Source: Pseudomonas piscis (GTDB lineage: Bacteria; Pseudomonadota; Gammaproteobacteria; Pseudomonadales; Pseudomonadaceae). Taken from it: a stretch of DNA of 64,000 bases. The position numbers were made by a program, and so were the translations under genes. The notes beneath the pieces are model-generated. The model saw nothing but the letters and a program-made list of their open reading frames with translations. It had not been told where the DNA came from and searched no databases. This document shows, piece by piece, positions 8,471-17,060 of the stretch (positions are counted from its first letter, which is position 1; every line of letters starts with the position of its first letter). The stretch covers positions 124,001 to 188,000 of the forward strand of contig NZ_WHUV01000007.1 of the NCBI RefSeq assembly GCF_009380155.1, given 5' to 3'.

Positions 8471-10366
8471 ATGTCCCAGCCGATCCGTATCAAGGACCAT
8501 GAAAAAGACGCCCGCCTGGTGCGTAACCGGGTGGTGTTCGGCGCCATCCTGGTGGTCAGCCTGATCGGCGTGCTGATCGCCCGGCTGTATTACCTGCAGG
8601 TGATCCAGTACGAGATTCACTCCACGCTTTCGGAGAGCAACCGGGTTCACGTCCAGTCCATCCCTCCGAGCCGGGGCTTGATCTACGACCGTAATGGCGT
8701 GGTGGTGGCCGACAACCGGCCCAGCTTCAGCCTGAGCATGACCCGCGAGCGCTCCGGCGACTGGCGGCAGGTTCTCGACGTGATAGTCGAGGTGCTGGAA
8801 CTGACGCCGGAAGACCGGGTGCTGTTCGAGAAGCGGGTCAAGCAGGGGCGGCGGGCGTTCGAGCCGGTGCCGATCCTGTTCGAGTTGACGGAAGAGCAGA
8901 TCGCTCGTATCGCGGTGAACCAGTTCCGCCTGCCTGGTGTGGAGGTGGTGGCCCAGTTGGTCCGGCATTATCCCCAGGGTGCGCATTTCGCCCACTCCGT
9001 AGGTTATGTGGGACGGATCAACGAAAAAGAACAGAAGTCCCTGGATCGGGTGAACTACAGCGGCACCCACCACATCGGCAAGACTGGCATCGAACGCTTC
9101 TACGAGGACGACCTGCATGGCCAGGTGGGCTACGAGGAAGTCGAGACCAATGCCCGTGGCCGTGTGCTACGGGTGCTCAAGCGCACCGACCCGATTCCCG
9201 GCAAGGACATCATCCTGAGCCTGGATATCAAGCTGCAGGAGGCTGCGGAGGCGGCCCTGGGCGGTCGACGCGGCGCGGTGGTGGCCCTGGACCCCAACAC
9301 CGGCGAAGTGTTGGCGATGGTCAGCCAGCCGAGTTTCGATCCCAACCTGTTCGTCACCGGGATCAGCTTCAAGGCTTATGCCGAGCTGCGTGATTCCATC
9401 GACCGGCCACTGTTCAACCGAGTGTTGCGCGGGTTGTATCCACCGGGTTCGACCATCAAGCCGGCGGTAGCCATTGCCGGGCTCGACGCGGGAGTGGTGA
9501 CGGCCACGAGCCGGGTCTACGACCCGGGCTACTACCAGTTGCCCAACTATGACCACAAGTACCGCAACTGGAACCGCACCGGCGACGGTTACGTCGACCT
9601 GGACACGGCGATCATGCGGTCCAACGATACCTATTTCTATGATCTGGCCCACAAGCTGGGGATCGACCGGCTCTCGGCCTACATGGGCAAGTTCGGCATC
9701 GGCCAGAAGGTTTCCCTGGATATGTTCGAGGAGTCGCCAGGGCTGATGCCGACCCGTGAGTGGAAGCGTGCGACCCGGCGCCAGGCCTGGTTCCCGGGGG
9801 AAACCCTGATCCTCGGGATCGGCCAGGGCTATATGCAATCGACGCCCCTGCAGTTGGCCCAGGCCACGGCCCTGGTGGCCAGCAAGGGGCGCTGGAACCG
9901 GCCGCACCTGGCCAAGAGCATCGAAGGCGCACGGCCGGTGGACCACAACCCGATGCCGGACATCGTGCTGCGTGATCCGGCGGACTGGATGCGGGTCAAC
10001 CACGGTATGCAGCAGGTGATGCACGGCCCCCGGGGTACTGCGCGCAAGGCGGCGGTCGGCTCGCCCTACCGGATTGCCGGCAAGAGTGGTACCGCCCAGG
10101 TGGTGGCGATCAAGCAGGGTGAAAAATACGACCGCTCCAAGGTCCAGGAGCGCCATCGCGACCATGCCTTGTTCGTTGGTTTTGCCCCGGCCGAGAACCC
10201 CAAGATAGTGGTGTCGGTGATGGTGGAGAACGGTGAGTCGGGCTCCGGCGTCGCCGCCCCTGTAGTGCGCCAGGTCATGGATGCCTGGCTCCTGGGCCTG
10301 GATGGCCAGCTCAAGCCAGAGTTCGCCAGCCCTACCATTACGGAGGCTACGGCCCGTGAAGAGTAA
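8471..10366 (+). CDS. mrdA: Penicillin-binding protein 2 (peptidoglycan transpeptidase)
   Basis: A 631-residue class B penicillin-binding protein, the elongation-specific D,D-transpeptidase that partners with RodA. After a short cytoplasmic N-terminus there is one membrane anchor (VVFGAILVVSLIGVLIARLYY, about residues 22-42), then the pedestal domain with SRGLIYDRNG. The transpeptidase motifs are all present: STIK with catalytic Ser327, SND in MRSNDTYF, and KSGT in AGKSGTAQV. Its last codons overlap the GTG start of rodA, so the two are translationally coupled. Confidence 0.97.
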   Translation: MSQPIRIKDHEKDARLVRNRVVFGAILVVSLIGVLIARLYYLQVIQYEIHSTLSESNRVHVQSIPPSRGLIYDRNGVVVADNRPSFSLSMTRERSGDWRQVLDVIVEVLELTPEDRVLFEKRVKQGRRAFEPVPILFELTEEQIARIAVNQFRLPGVEVVAQLVRHYPQGAHFAHSVGYVGRINEKEQKSLDRVNYSGTHHIGKTGIERFYEDDLHGQVGYEEVETNARGRVLRVLKRTDPIPGKDIILSLDIKLQEAAEAALGGRRGAVVALDPNTGEVLAMVSQPSFDPNLFVTGISFKAYAELRDSIDRPLFNRVLRGLYPPGSTIKPAVAIAGLDAGVVTATSRVYDPGYYQLPNYDHKYRNWNRTGDGYVDLDTAIMRSNDTYFYDLAHKLGIDRLSAYMGKFGIGQKVSLDMFEESPGLMPTREWKRATRRQAWFPGETLILGIGQGYMQSTPLQLAQATALVASKGRWNRPHLAKSIEGARPVDHNPMPDIVLRDPADWMRVNHGMQQVMHGPRGTARKAAVGSPYRIAGKSGTAQVVAIKQGEKYDRSKVQERHRDHALFVGFAPAENPKIVVSVMVENGESGSGVAAPVVRQVMDAWLLGLDGQLKPEFASPTITEATAREE

Positions 10367-11501
10367 TTTCGACCGCATTCTCTCCAGCGAGGACGTGATG
10401 CGGCGTCGGGCGACGCTATTGCAGCGCCTGCATATCGATGGTCCCCTGCTGATCCTGCTGCTGACCCTGGCGGCCGGCAGCCTGTTCGTCCTGTATTCGG
10501 CCAGTGGCAAGAGCTGGGACCTATTGGCCAAGCAGGCCACTTCGTTCGGCATCGGCCTGGTGTCGATGATCGTCATTGCCCAGTTCGAGCCGCGCTTCAT
10601 GGCCCGCTGGGTGCCGCTTGGTTATGTGTTCGGCGTGGTTTTGCTGGTGGTAGTGGACGTGATGGGCCACAACGCCATGGGCGCGACCCGTTGGATCAAC
10701 GTCCCCGGGGTGATCCGCTTCCAGCCCTCGGAGTTCATGAAGATCATCATGCCGGCGACCATCGCCTGGTACTTGTCCAAGCGCACCTTGCCGCCGCACC
10801 TCAAGCATGTGGGTATCAGCCTGGTACTGATCGGTATTCCATTCATGCTGATCGTGCGCCAGCCGGACCTGGGCACGGCCCTGCTGATCCTGGCCGGCGG
10901 CACCTTCGTGCTGTTCATGGGCGGGTTGCGCTGGCGCTGGATCATCAGTGTGCTGGCGGCGGCTGTGCCGGTGGCGGTGGCCATGTGGATGTTCATCATG
11001 CATGACTACCAGAAGCAGCGGATCCTGACGTTCCTCGATCCGGAAAGCGACCCCTTGGGGACCGGCTGGAACATCATCCAGTCCAAGGCCGCCATCGGCT
11101 CCGGCGGGGTGTTCGGCAAGGGCTGGCTGCTGGGTACCCAATCGCACCTGGACTTTTTGCCGGAAAGCCACACCGACTTCATCATCGCGGTCATGGGCGA
11201 GGAGTTCGGCCTGGTGGGCATCTGCGCGCTGCTGCTGATCTACCTCTTGTTGATCGGGCGCGGGCTGGTGATCACGGCCCAGGCCCAGACGCTGTTCGGC
11301 AAGTTGCTGGCAGGCAGCCTGACCATGACGTTTTTTGTTTACGTTTTCGTCAACATCGGTATGGTCAGTGGCTTGTTGCCGGTGGTGGGGGTGCCGTTGC
11401 CCTTCATTAGCTACGGAGGAACTTCGCTGGTGACGCTACTGTCAGCGTTTGGGGTTTTGATGTCGATCCATACCCATCGCAAGTGGATCGCGCAGGTTTG
11501 A
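10356..11501 (+). CDS. rodA: Rod-shape peptidoglycan glycosyltransferase RodA
   Basis: A 381-residue SEDS-family inner-membrane glycosyltransferase that polymerises lipid II with PBP2 during cell elongation. It has about ten membrane segments and the family blocks FQPSEFMKIIMP, RQPDLGTALLILAGG and the C-terminal PLPFISYGGTSL. The GTG at 10356 is chosen because ACGGAGG lies ten bases upstream inside mrdA; the start overlaps mrdA by 11 bases. An in-frame ATG further upstream (10281) would lie deep within mrdA. Confidence 0.95.
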   Translation: MKSNFDRILSSEDVMRRRATLLQRLHIDGPLLILLLTLAAGSLFVLYSASGKSWDLLAKQATSFGIGLVSMIVIAQFEPRFMARWVPLGYVFGVVLLVVVDVMGHNAMGATRWINVPGVIRFQPSEFMKIIMPATIAWYLSKRTLPPHLKHVGISLVLIGIPFMLIVRQPDLGTALLILAGGTFVLFMGGLRWRWIISVLAAAVPVAVAMWMFIMHDYQKQRILTFLDPESDPLGTGWNIIQSKAAIGSGGVFGKGWLLGTQSHLDFLPESHTDFIIAVMGEEFGLVGICALLLIYLLLIGRGLVITAQAQTLFGKLLAGSLTMTFFVYVFVNIGMVSGLLPVVGVPLPFISYGGTSLVTLLSAFGVLMSIHTHRKWIAQV

Positions 11502-11518
11502 ATAAGGTGAACAACTCA

Positions 11519-12529
11519 ATGCAAGTAATGCGTGGCTGGGCCGCTCGGTACGCTCCATGGGTCGGTCTGGCGAGCATCCTGGGGGCCGTGGAGCCTGCTT
11601 CGGCTGGTGCCTACGAAGGCTCGCCCCAGGTCGCCGAATTCGTCGGGGAAATGACCCGGGACTACGGTTTCGCCGGAGAACAGCTGATGGGCGTGTTCCG
11701 CGAAGCCGAGCGCAAGCAGGCGATCCTCGATGCCATTTCGCGGCCTGCCGAGCGGGTCAAGCAATGGAAGGAATATCGCCCGATGTTCATCACCGATGCG
11801 CGTATCGCTCGTGGCGTGGACTTCTGGCGCCAGCACGAGGCGGTCCTGGCCCGTGCCGAGCAGGAATATGGGGTCCCGGCCCAGGTCATCGTGTCGATCA
11901 TCGGCGTGGAGACCTTTTTTGGCCGCAATACCGGCAATTACCGGGTGATCGACGCGCTTTCCACCTTGGGCTTCGATTATCCGCCGCGTGCCGAATTCTT
12001 CCGCAAGGAGCTGCGCGAGTTCCTGTTGCTGGCCCGTGAAGAGCAGCTCGATCCCCTGAGCCTCAAGGGCTCCTATGCCGGAGCCATGGGGCTGCCGCAG
12101 TTCATGCCCAGCAGCTTCCGCGCCTACGCCGTGGACTTCGACGGCGATGGGCACATCAATATCTGGACCAATCCGGACGATGCCATTGGCAGTGTCGCCA
12201 GTTACTTCAAGCGCCATGGTTGGGCAGCTGGCGAGCCGGTGGTCAGCCGTGCCGATGTGCGCGGGGACCGGGTGGACGAGGGGCTGACCAGCGGTATTGA
12301 GCCGACCAAGACCGTCGGGGAGTTGCGAGCCCTGGGCTGGTCGAGTCATGATGCGCTGCGCGACGATATGCCGGTTACCGCTTTTCGCCTGGAAGGTGAT
12401 AACGGTCCGGAATACTGGATGGGGCTGAAGAACTTCTACGCGATCACTCGTTATAACCGCAGCGTGATGTATGCCATGGCCGTACATCAGCTGTCTGAAC
12501 AGCTGGTCCAAGCACGGGGCGTCAAGTAA
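11519..12529 (+). CDS. mltB: Lytic murein transglycosylase B (family 3; SltB1/MltB type)
   Basis: A 336-residue family-3 lytic transglycosylase that cleaves the MurNAc-GlcNAc bond to a 1,6-anhydro product. The catalytic region IIGVETFFGRNTG puts the acid/base at Glu131; SYAGAMGLPQFMPSS and VDFDGDGHINIW are the other family blocks. The N-terminus is a signal peptide ending around ASAGA, and no lipobox cysteine is visible, so this is the soluble periplasmic form (SltB1-like) and not a classical lipoprotein MltB. AAGGTGA precedes the ATG at 11519. It shares a base with the rlpA start. Confidence 0.93.
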   Translation: MQVMRGWAARYAPWVGLASILGAVEPASAGAYEGSPQVAEFVGEMTRDYGFAGEQLMGVFREAERKQAILDAISRPAERVKQWKEYRPMFITDARIARGVDFWRQHEAVLARAEQEYGVPAQVIVSIIGVETFFGRNTGNYRVIDALSTLGFDYPPRAEFFRKELREFLLLAREEQLDPLSLKGSYAGAMGLPQFMPSSFRAYAVDFDGDGHINIWTNPDDAIGSVASYFKRHGWAAGEPVVSRADVRGDRVDEGLTSGIEPTKTVGELRALGWSSHDALRDDMPVTAFRLEGDNGPEYWMGLKNFYAITRYNRSVMYAMAVHQLSEQLVQARGVK

Positions 12530-13524
12530 TGCTGGCAATGCCAATCCGCAACCCCCTGAAGCTGCTGGCTTTTGCCGCGTTGGCGCTGTCGCTGGCCAGT
12601 TGCTCGACGAGCCGCTCGCCGCAGCCAAAATCCTCCAATGCCGTGCGTTCGATGCCGGGCCTGGATGTCAACCGCGCCCACAAGGATGGCGCGCCCTGGT
12701 GGGATGTCGACGTATCGCGCATTCCCGATGCGACGCCGACCCTGCATACCGGTCCGTACAAGGCCAACCCCTATACGGTGCTGGGCAAGACCTACTTTCC
12801 CATCCAGGAATCCAGGAACTACGTGGCTTCGGGCACGGCTTCCTGGTATGGCACTAAGTTCCATGGCCAGAACACCGCCAATGGCGAGGTCTATGATCTG
12901 TACGGCATGAGTGCCGCACACAAGACCCTGCCGTTGCCCAGCTATGTGCGGGTGACCAACCTGGACAACAACCGCAGCGTGATCCTGCGGGTCAACGATC
13001 GTGGCCCGTTCTATTCCGACCGGATCATCGACCTGTCCTATGCCGCGGCGAAGAAACTCGGTTATGCCGAAACCGGTACCGCCCGGGTCAAGGTCGAGGG
13101 CATCGATCCTCAGCAATGGTGGGCCCAGCGTGGCCGTCCGGCGCCTTTGATGCTCAATGAGCCGCAAGTGGCGCAGAATAGCGCGCCGGTGGTCACCAGC
13201 TCGGCCGGTACCGTCGAGCAGTGGACGCCTCCGCCGCAGCAGCATGCGGCCGCCGTGGTCCCGGTGCAGGTCAAGAACACCGCAGCCTCCGGCCAGTACC
13301 TGCAGGTGGGCGCCTTCGCCAACCCGGACGCTGCCGAACTGTTGAGGTCGAAACTGAGCTCGATGGTGAGCGCTCCGGTGTTCATCAGTTCCATCGTACG
13401 CAATCAGCAGACGCTGCATCGGGTACGCCTTGGGCCGTTCGGTTCGCCGGACGAAACCCAGCAAGCGCAGAACAGCGTGCGTCTGGCCAACCTGGGCCAG
13501 GCCAGCGTGGTCACTGCGGAATAG
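12529..13524 (+). CDS. rlpA: Septal ring lytic transglycosylase RlpA (lipoprotein)
   Basis: A 331-residue outer-membrane lipoprotein with lipobox LASC (Cys25). The double-psi beta-barrel domain follows (GTASWYGTKFHGQNTANGE to LRVNDRGPF, about residues 100-180), whose motif is that of transglycosylases acting on stem-peptide-free glycan. A C-terminal SPOR domain (SGQYLQVGAFANPDAAELL, residues 255-330) binds denuded septal glycan. The proline- and glutamine-rich linker between the domains is flexible. The start overlaps the mltB stop by one base (TAATG). An ATG nine bases downstream is an alternative start. Confidence 0.95.
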   Translation: MLAMPIRNPLKLLAFAALALSLASCSTSRSPQPKSSNAVRSMPGLDVNRAHKDGAPWWDVDVSRIPDATPTLHTGPYKANPYTVLGKTYFPIQESRNYVASGTASWYGTKFHGQNTANGEVYDLYGMSAAHKTLPLPSYVRVTNLDNNRSVILRVNDRGPFYSDRIIDLSYAAAKKLGYAETGTARVKVEGIDPQQWWAQRGRPAPLMLNEPQVAQNSAPVVTSSAGTVEQWTPPPQQHAAAVVPVQVKNTAASGQYLQVGAFANPDAAELLRSKLSSMVSAPVFISSIVRNQQTLHRVRLGPFGSPDETQQAQNSVRLANLGQASVVTAE

Positions 13525-13632
13525 CGACATCGAGATTGAGGGTCCGCTTGCGACATCGGGGGGCGGATCCGGGTTGTTGGCTCGCCGAACAACAAAAGCC
13601 CGGCAAGGGTCGTGAGTGAACAACGCACACGC

Positions 13633-13680
13633 GACAACCCTTCAGAAGGTTGTCTGAAATAGTTTTGCCCCCAGGGGCAA
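13633..13680 (+). other. Two tandem stem-loops between rlpA and dacA
   Basis: First hairpin: GACAACC (13633-13639) pairs with GGTTGTC (13648-13654). Second: TTGCCCC (13665-13671) pairs with GGGGCAA (13674-13680). The first is followed by TGAAATAGTTTT and could end the rlpA transcript; the second lies 27 bases before dacA and would be in its leader. Confidence 0.5.
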
Positions 13681-13707
13681 GTTTCCATTAGCAACTTCGA
13701 GAGACGG

Positions 13708-14865
13708 ATGAACATCACCACCTTTGCCAAACGCCTGTGCCTGCTTCTACCGCTGATCATCACACCCGCCGCTTGGGCGGTCGAGGTGATGCCGTCACCA
13801 CCGCAGCTGGCCGCCAAGTCCTACGTGCTCATGGATGCCAGCAGCGGAAACGTGCTGGTGGAGAACAATGGTGACCAGCGCCTGCCGCCGGCCAGCCTCA
13901 CCAAGCTGATGACCGCCTACATCGCCACCCTGGAAATCCGCCGTGGCCAGATCGGCGAGAACGACCCGGTGACCGTCAGCGAAAACGCCTGGCGCACTGG
14001 CGGTTCGCGGATGTTCATCAAGGTGGGGTCGCAGGTGTCCGTCAGCGACCTGCTGCACGGCATCATCATCCAGTCGGGCAACGATGCCAGCGTGGCGATT
14101 TCCGAGCATATCGCCGGTAGCGAAGACGCCTTCGCCGACATGATGAACAAGACCGCCGGCGACCTGGGCATGAGCAACAGCCACTTCATGAACCCCACCG
14201 GCCTGCCGAACCCCGAGCATTACTCGTCGGCCCATGACATGGCGCTGTTGGCACGCGCGATCATTCATGAAGATCCGGCCCACTATGCGATCTACTCGCA
14301 GAAGGAGTTCTTCTGGAACGGCATCAAGCAGCCTAACCGCAACCTGTTGCTGTGGCGTGACAAGACCGTCGATGGCCTCAAGACCGGGCATACCGACGAA
14401 GCGGGCTACTGCATGGTGTCCTCGGCGGTACGTGATGGCATGCGCCTGATTGCCGTGGTGTTCGGCACCAACAGCGAGCAGGCCCGGGCTGCCGAGACCC
14501 AGAAACTGCTGACCTATGGCTTCCGTTTCTTCGAAACCCAGACCTTCTACCAGAAGGGCACTGAACTGGCCCAGGCGCCGGTATGGAAGGGCACCACGCA
14601 TCAGGTCAAGGCTGGCCTGGCCCAGGATCTGACCATGACCATGCCCAAGGGCCAGCTGAAGAAGCTGGCAGCCAGCATGACCATGAACCCACAGCTGGTC
14701 GCGCCGATCGCCAAGGGCGACGTGATCGGTAAAGTCGAAGTGAAACTGGACGACAAGGTGGTGCACAGCGCCGACCTGATCGCCCTGGAAGCAGTCGACG
14801 AAGGTGGTATCTTCCGTCGCATGTGGGATAGCATCCGTCTATTCTTCTACGGCTTGTTCAACTGA
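13708..14865 (+). CDS. dacA: D-alanyl-D-alanine carboxypeptidase (PBP5 type)
   Basis: A 385-residue low-molecular-weight penicillin-binding protein that trims the terminal D-Ala of the peptidoglycan pentapeptide in the periplasm. It has a signal peptide (about residues 1-24, ending AAWA) and the serine-enzyme motifs SLTK (catalytic Ser63), SGN (123-125) and KTG (225-227). The C-terminus carries the PBP5 beta domain and an amphipathic membrane-anchoring helix (IFRRMWDSIRLFFYG). GAGAGACGG precedes the ATG. Its 5' region holds two stem-loops, and a GC-rich hairpin follows the stop. Confidence 0.96.
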   Translation: MNITTFAKRLCLLLPLIITPAAWAVEVMPSPPQLAAKSYVLMDASSGNVLVENNGDQRLPPASLTKLMTAYIATLEIRRGQIGENDPVTVSENAWRTGGSRMFIKVGSQVSVSDLLHGIIIQSGNDASVAISEHIAGSEDAFADMMNKTAGDLGMSNSHFMNPTGLPNPEHYSSAHDMALLARAIIHEDPAHYAIYSQKEFFWNGIKQPNRNLLLWRDKTVDGLKTGHTDEAGYCMVSSAVRDGMRLIAVVFGTNSEQARAAETQKLLTYGFRFFETQTFYQKGTELAQAPVWKGTTHQVKAGLAQDLTMTMPKGQLKKLAASMTMNPQLVAPIAKGDVIGKVEVKLDDKVVHSADLIALEAVDEGGIFRRMWDSIRLFFYGLFN

Positions 14866-14880
14866 TATTGTCGACCCACG

Positions 14881-14911
14881 TGGCCCTCGCTCCCAAGCGG
14901 AGCGGGGGCCA
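14881..14911 (+). terminator. GC-rich hairpin after dacA
   Basis: TGGCCCTCGCTCC (14881-14893) pairs with GGAGCGGGGGCCA (14899-14911) with one G-U pair and a five-base loop. There is no strong T run. It overlaps a possible upstream ATG for ybeD at 14911, which argues for the later start at 14947. Confidence 0.55.
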
Positions 14912-14946
14912 TGTCCGTCGCCACGGCTTACGAGGCCGTTATTGCC

Positions 14947-15222
14947 ATGACAGACACTGACGTTAAGTCGCACAAGATTGAGTTTCCCGTCGATGACTAT
15001 CCGATCAAGGTGATCGGTGACACGGTCGTCGGCTTCAAGGACACCGTGATCGAGATCCTTGCCAAGTACGCCACCCTGGACATCAAGTCCCTGGCCGAGC
15101 GCCAGAGCAGCAATGGGAAGTACACCACGGTGCAACTGCACATCACCGCCACTGGTGAAGACCAACTGCGTGATATCAATAGTGCCCTGCGCGCTACCGG
15201 TGTCGTCCACATGGTGCTGTGA
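14947..15222 (+). CDS. ybeD: YbeD family (DUF493) protein
   Basis: A 91-residue DUF493/YbeD protein with the ferredoxin-like ACT-type fold; the molecular role is unclear, but it is almost always found between dacA and lipB, as here. Typical segments are KIEFPVDDYPIKVIG and the end LRATGVVHMVL. The start at 14947 matches the family's usual length; an in-frame ATG at 14911 lies inside the dacA terminator hairpin. The stop overlaps the lipB ATG by one base, suggesting coupling with lipoate synthesis. Confidence 0.92.
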   Translation: MTDTDVKSHKIEFPVDDYPIKVIGDTVVGFKDTVIEILAKYATLDIKSLAERQSSNGKYTTVQLHITATGEDQLRDINSALRATGVVHMVL

Positions 15223-15869
15223 TGCCACAGACGCTGGGCTTTCGTGAGCTTGGCCTGAGGGCCTACGAGCCGGTCTGGCAGGCCATGCAGCGCTTTACCA
15301 ACGAACGCGGGACCGATGCACCGGACGAGGTCTGGCTGGTGCAGCATCCTCCGGTCTTCACTCAGGGGCAGGCCGGCAAGGCCGAGCATCTGCTGGTGCC
15401 GGGGGATATTCCGGTGGTGCAGGCCGATCGTGGTGGCCAGGTGACCTATCATGGTCCGGGCCAGCTGGTAGCCTATTTGCTGCTGGACGTGCGCAGGCTG
15501 GGTTTCGGCGTGCGTGAACTGGTCAGCCGCATGGAGCAATGCCTGGTGGAGTTGCTGGCCAGCTACGGCGTGCCGGCGGCGGCCAAGCCCGATGCACCGG
15601 GTGTTTACGTCGATGGGGCGAAAATCGCCTCCCTGGGCCTGCGTATCCGTCATGGATGCTCCTTTCACGGTCTGGCCTTGAACGTGGATATGGATTTGCA
15701 GCCGTTTCGACGGATTAACCCCTGTGGTTATGCCGGTCTGGCGATGACCCAGCTGAGCGACCATGCAGGGCCGATTGAATTTGCCGAGGTAAGTGCCCGG
15801 CTGCGTGCGCAGCTCGTCAAACACCTCGACTACGCTGAGCAGACGACCCTAACGGGCGGAATCGACTGA
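15222..15869 (+). CDS. lipB: Octanoyl-[acyl-carrier-protein] transferase
   Basis: A 215-residue enzyme that moves octanoate from acyl carrier protein to lipoyl domains, the first committed step of lipoate synthesis. The signature RGGQVTYHGPGQLVAY is at residues 70-85; the catalytic pair is Lys134 (in DGAKIASLG) and Cys168 (in INPCGY). The ATG at 15222 overlaps the ybeD stop, with a GTG one codon earlier as an alternative. lipA starts one base after its stop, so the two lipoate genes are one unit. Confidence 0.96.
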   Translation: MPQTLGFRELGLRAYEPVWQAMQRFTNERGTDAPDEVWLVQHPPVFTQGQAGKAEHLLVPGDIPVVQADRGGQVTYHGPGQLVAYLLLDVRRLGFGVRELVSRMEQCLVELLASYGVPAAAKPDAPGVYVDGAKIASLGLRIRHGCSFHGLALNVDMDLQPFRRINPCGYAGLAMTQLSDHAGPIEFAEVSARLRAQLVKHLDYAEQTTLTGGID

Positions 15870-15870
15870 T

Positions 15871-16896
15871 ATGACTACTGCGCAACAAGACGCTGTTCAA
15901 ACCCTGATCCCGACGCTGGATGTTTCCGAGCGGCCAGCCCGCGCGAAAGTTGAAACCGGCGTCAAGTTGCGCGGTGCGGAAAAGGTCGCGCGTATCCCGG
16001 TGAAGATCATCCCGACCACCGAGCTGCCGAAGAAGCCCGACTGGATCCGCGTACGTATCCCGGTATCCCCGGAAGTCGACCGGATCAAGCAACTGCTGCG
16101 CAAGCACAAGCTGCATAGCGTCTGCGAAGAGGCTTCCTGCCCGAACCTGGGCGAGTGCTTCTCCGGCGGCACCGCGACCTTCATGATCATGGGTGACATC
16201 TGCACCCGCCGTTGCCCGTTCTGCGACGTGGGCCATGGTCGTCCCAAGCCCCTGGACGTGGATGAGCCGATGAACCTGGCGGTGGCCATCGCCGACCTGC
16301 GCCTGAAGTACGTGGTGATCACCTCGGTGGACCGCGACGACCTGCGCGACGGTGGCGCCCAGCACTTTGCCGATTGCATCCGTGAAATCCGCAAGCTCTC
16401 GCCGAACGTACAGTTGGAAACCCTGGTTCCCGACTACCGTGGCCGCATGGACATTGCCCTGGAAATCACCGCGGCGACTCCACCGGACGTGTTCAACCAC
16501 AACCTGGAAACCGTGCCACGCCTGTACAAGGCCGCCCGTCCGGGTTCCGACTACCAGTGGTCGCTGACCCTGCTGCAGAAGTTCAAGCAGCTGGTGCCCC
16601 ATGTGCCGACCAAATCCGGCTTGATGCTGGGCCTGGGTGAGACCGACGACGAAGTCATCGAAGTGATGAAGCGCATGCGCGAGCATGACATCGACATGCT
16701 GACCCTTGGCCAGTACCTGCAGCCGTCGCGTAACCACCTGCCGGTGCAGCGTTTCGTGCATCCGGACACCTTCGCCTGGTTCGCCGAGGAAGGCTACCGG
16801 ATGGGCTTCAAGAACGTGGCCTCCGGTCCGCTGGTGCGTTCCTCGTACCACGCCGACGAACAAGCGAAGCTGGCCAAGGAAGGTCTGGTTTCCTGA
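15871..16896 (+). CDS. lipA: Lipoyl synthase (radical SAM)
   Basis: A 341-residue radical-SAM enzyme that inserts two sulfurs into octanoyl-lipoyl domains. Both 4Fe-4S clusters are visible: the auxiliary cluster cysteines at 85, 90 and 96 (CEEASCPNLGEC) and the radical-SAM CxxxCxxC at 111, 115 and 118 (CTRRCPFC). The conserved C-terminal serine motif appears in GPLVRSSYHA. It is the last gene of the long + strand run and is followed by a strong hairpin. Confidence 0.97.
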   Translation: MTTAQQDAVQTLIPTLDVSERPARAKVETGVKLRGAEKVARIPVKIIPTTELPKKPDWIRVRIPVSPEVDRIKQLLRKHKLHSVCEEASCPNLGECFSGGTATFMIMGDICTRRCPFCDVGHGRPKPLDVDEPMNLAVAIADLRLKYVVITSVDRDDLRDGGAQHFADCIREIRKLSPNVQLETLVPDYRGRMDIALEITAATPPDVFNHNLETVPRLYKAARPGSDYQWSLTLLQKFKQLVPHVPTKSGLMLGLGETDDEVIEVMKRMREHDIDMLTLGQYLQPSRNHLPVQRFVHPDTFAWFAEEGYRMGFKNVASGPLVRSSYHADEQAKLAKEGLVS

Positions 16897-16904
16897 TTCG
16901 CCAA

Positions 16905-16930
16905 GCCCGCAGGAGCTGGCTCCTGCGGGC
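16905..16930 (+). terminator. Hairpin after lipA
   Basis: GCCCGCAGGAG (16905-16915) pairs perfectly with CTCCTGCGGGC (16920-16930) around a CTGG loop, eight bases after the lipA stop. No T run follows. The GCAGGAGCTGGCTCCTGCGGG core resembles the REP-like hairpins common in P. fluorescens intergenic DNA. Confidence 0.6.
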
Positions 16931-17060
16931 GTTCCCGCCGACTCCCTCGAGTCCCATCGCCTGCCCTTGGGCTTTCTGCTCCTCGCGGGCTATTTCCCCC
17001 TTCTGTTTCGCGGCATTCATGGCTACTGTGCTCCAGTGAATTCGCACAGGGAGAATCCGT

